A stretch of 34,070 nucleotides of DNA from Methylophaga sp. (lineage in GTDB: Bacteria; Pseudomonadota; Gammaproteobacteria; Nitrosococcales; Methylophagaceae), in assembly GCA_002733105.1 (NCBI GenBank), contig NVUI01000013.1:26222-60291 (forward strand), in the 5' to 3' direction. Positions 33,327 to 34,070 of this stretch are shown piece by piece. The position numbers and the translations under genes were made by a program. The notes beneath the pieces are model-generated. The model saw nothing but the letters and a program-made list of their open reading frames with translations. It did not search any database and was not told the DNA's origin. How positions within the stretch are numbered: the stretch's first letter is position 1; each line of letters begins with the position of its first letter.

Positions 33327-33779
33327 TTACAAGCTATTTAAGAAACCACCATGAGTTACGCCTCGCTCAGATACAGCCGAAATGATTTCACTTAATGAGA
33401 CATTATTAAGCTTTTGTTCAAGCGCATCTTGAGCATCATCCATCACAGGGGTTAAAATGGGTAGAATATTGCGCCCAACAATACAATCATTGTTTGGAGG
33501 GGCTCGATGTGTTGCGAATATCAAATCATTTTCCATTGATTTATAAATATCAAGTAGCGTTATCTTTTCAGGAGAAGTACTTAACAGTGCTCCTCCTCCC
33601 TTTCCAAGCTGAGCGGTTGTTAATCCTGACGAATTAAGCATGCTTAATATACGACGGATAACAGTGGAATGTGTATTAACGCTACTTGCGATCATATCAG
33701 ACGGTACAGGCTTCCCCTTTTGGAGAGCTATAGAGGTTAGAACATGAACGGCAACAGCAAATCTAGTACTTGTAGTCAT
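33327..33779 (-). CDS. Cassette 8: Rrf2-family transcriptional regulator (YwnA-like)
   Basis: 150 residues: an N-terminal winged HTH typical of Rrf2 (TRFAVAVHVLTSIALQ, VNTHSTVIRRILSMLNSSGLTTAQLGKGGGALLS, ITLLDIYKSME) and a C-terminal dimer helix. Only one cysteine (DCIVG) lies in the loop that carries three in the iron-sulfur members IscR and NsrR. This suggests a cluster-free thiol-based or ligand sensor like YwnA/YmoA-type redox regulators. It is transcribed first on the minus strand, 57 bases before the flavodoxin gene, with a 15-base dyad 32 bases upstream of its start. It probably represses both genes until redox stress. Confidence 0.85.
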   Translation of the reverse strand: MTTSTRFAVAVHVLTSIALQKGKPVPSDMIASSVNTHSTVIRRILSMLNSSGLTTAQLGKGGGALLSTSPEKITLLDIYKSMENDLIFATHRAPPNNDCIVGRNILPILTPVMDDAQDALEQKLNNVSLSEIISAVSERGVTHGGFLNSL

Positions 33780-33811
33780 GCATCTATGGTAAACAAGTGT
33801 GCTCGCTATAG

Positions 33812-33826
33812 CAACATATAATGTTG
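33812..33826 (-). promoter_or_regulatory. Candidate Rrf2 operator
   Basis: CAACAT-ATA-ATGTTG, a perfect 6-3-6 dyad in the ~100-base promoter region between the Rrf2 start and the attC. Its position and symmetry suit a dimeric winged-helix regulator acting on its own promoter. Confidence 0.55.
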
Positions 33827-33879
33827 GGTTTATTATTTAAATTAACATACTGATTTAATAATGTTAAATTATCATAGGC

Positions 33880-33978
33880 ACATAACAAGTCACTCAAAAG
33901 GACAAATAACAGTTGGTTTTTGCTCCTTCGTCGCTTATTTTAACCAACTATTATTTGCCTCTTAGTGGGGCGTTATGT
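33880..33978 (+). other. attC site of cassette 8
   Basis: R'' ACATAAC (33880-33886) and R' GTTATGT (33972-33978), 99 bases, fully complementary cores. The stem ACAAATAACAGTTGGTTTT pairs with AACCAACTATTATTTG. It is close in sequence to the attC of cassette 3. Confidence 0.96.
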
Positions 33979-33987
33979 GTAAATTCC

Positions 33988-34070
33988 ATGGATCATAATG
34001 AAGTCAAAAATATCCTGAAAAATTGGCTTAACGGCTCTCTTGATTCTCATGAATGGGATGATTTTATTTC
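33988..34070 (+). CDS. Cassette 9: unknown protein, N-terminal fragment (cut by window edge)
   Basis: Starts at ATG 33988, ten bases after the attC core, and runs open to the window end (MDHNEVKNILKNWLNGSLDSHEWDDFI). The short leader is the same as in the other forward cassettes. A helical, charged N-terminus is all that can be said; no family is recognisable. Confidence 0.6.
   Translation, partial: MDHNEVKNILKNWLNGSLDSHEWDDFI

Larger units (their letters stand above)
27294..34070 (+). mobile_element. Integron gene-cassette array, eight complete cassettes, no integrase in window
   Basis: Eight attC-type sites divide the region into cassettes whose junctions (after the G of GTTRRRY-like cores) fall at 27294, 27922, 28311, 28883, 29580, 31256, 31970, 32620 and 33972. 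Cassette lengths are 628, 389, 572, 697, 1676, 714, 650 and 1352 bases. For every cassette, R'' is the exact reverse complement of its own left-edge core, as expected for units inserted by integrase. Seven cassette genes point with the array; the eighth cassette carries two genes in the opposite direction. The array continues beyond the right edge. Since intI is absent here, CALIN is the fitting term for what is visible. Confidence 0.95.

Noticed and set aside
27294-34070. Regularly spaced palindromes read as a CRISPR array or REP elements
   Set aside because: Spacing is 360-1700 bases with genes between, and the arms differ from site to site. All fit attC architecture with conserved core 7-mers.

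Overview
The window is AT-rich, densely coded DNA from a gammaproteobacterium. Support comes from the ybeD-lipB-lipA order, the EpmA/EpmB/EF-P lysylation set, YaeQ, YaaA, Hsp33 and a sigma-32 type promoter in front of htpG. A flavocytochrome c sulfide dehydrogenase-like flavoprotein, a TRAP transporter and a short-type citrate synthase would suit an aquatic, possibly sulfur-handling lineage such as the Thiotrichales/Methylophaga-Cycloclasticus relatives. The genus cannot be fixed from sequence reading alone.

Layout. 1-8682 is core metabolism: lipoate synthesis (lipB, lipA), a Tat-exported FccB-like flavoprotein, a PilZ-like protein, citrate synthase, then epmB divergent from efp-epmA. 8663-14366 is one minus-strand operon: a HAD-UbiA fusion, a DprE1-like FAD oxidase, a DprE2-like reductase, a small EamA/SMR-like carrier, a sugar epimerase and a methyltransferase. 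This set looks like a polyprenyl-phosphate pentose (arabinofuranose-type) donor pathway. 14748-19442 holds a response regulator translationally coupled to TRAP subunits DctQ and DctM, divergent from a CHASE-domain hybrid histidine kinase; no DctP is present. 19534-26613 holds housekeeping and stress genes (secreted SRPBCC protein, DUF4389, yaaA, DUF5610, htpG, hslO, yaeQ, an NmrA-like protein).

27294-34070 is an integron gene-cassette array: eight complete cassettes and the start of a ninth. No integrase is visible, so within this window it is a CALIN-type array or an array cut off from its integrase. Boundaries are unusually secure: in all eight cassettes the 7-base R'' of the attC is the exact reverse complement of the 7-base core at that cassette's own left edge. 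The cassettes carry, in order: a TPR lipoprotein, a Trypco2-domain protein, a GFA-family zinc protein, a HEPN-motif protein, a 515-residue reverse transcriptase, a SAM methyltransferase, an XRE regulator with a zinc ribbon, and an antisense Rrf2-flavodoxin pair with its own dyad operator.

The most interesting content is the reverse-transcriptase cassette, an unclassified defence-type RT with an FKDD catalytic motif and no room for a separate noncoding RNA. Next to it sits a cassette with an RNTFAH HEPN-type motif. A collapsed 31-base attC also appears to lock the Trypco2 and GFA cassettes together.
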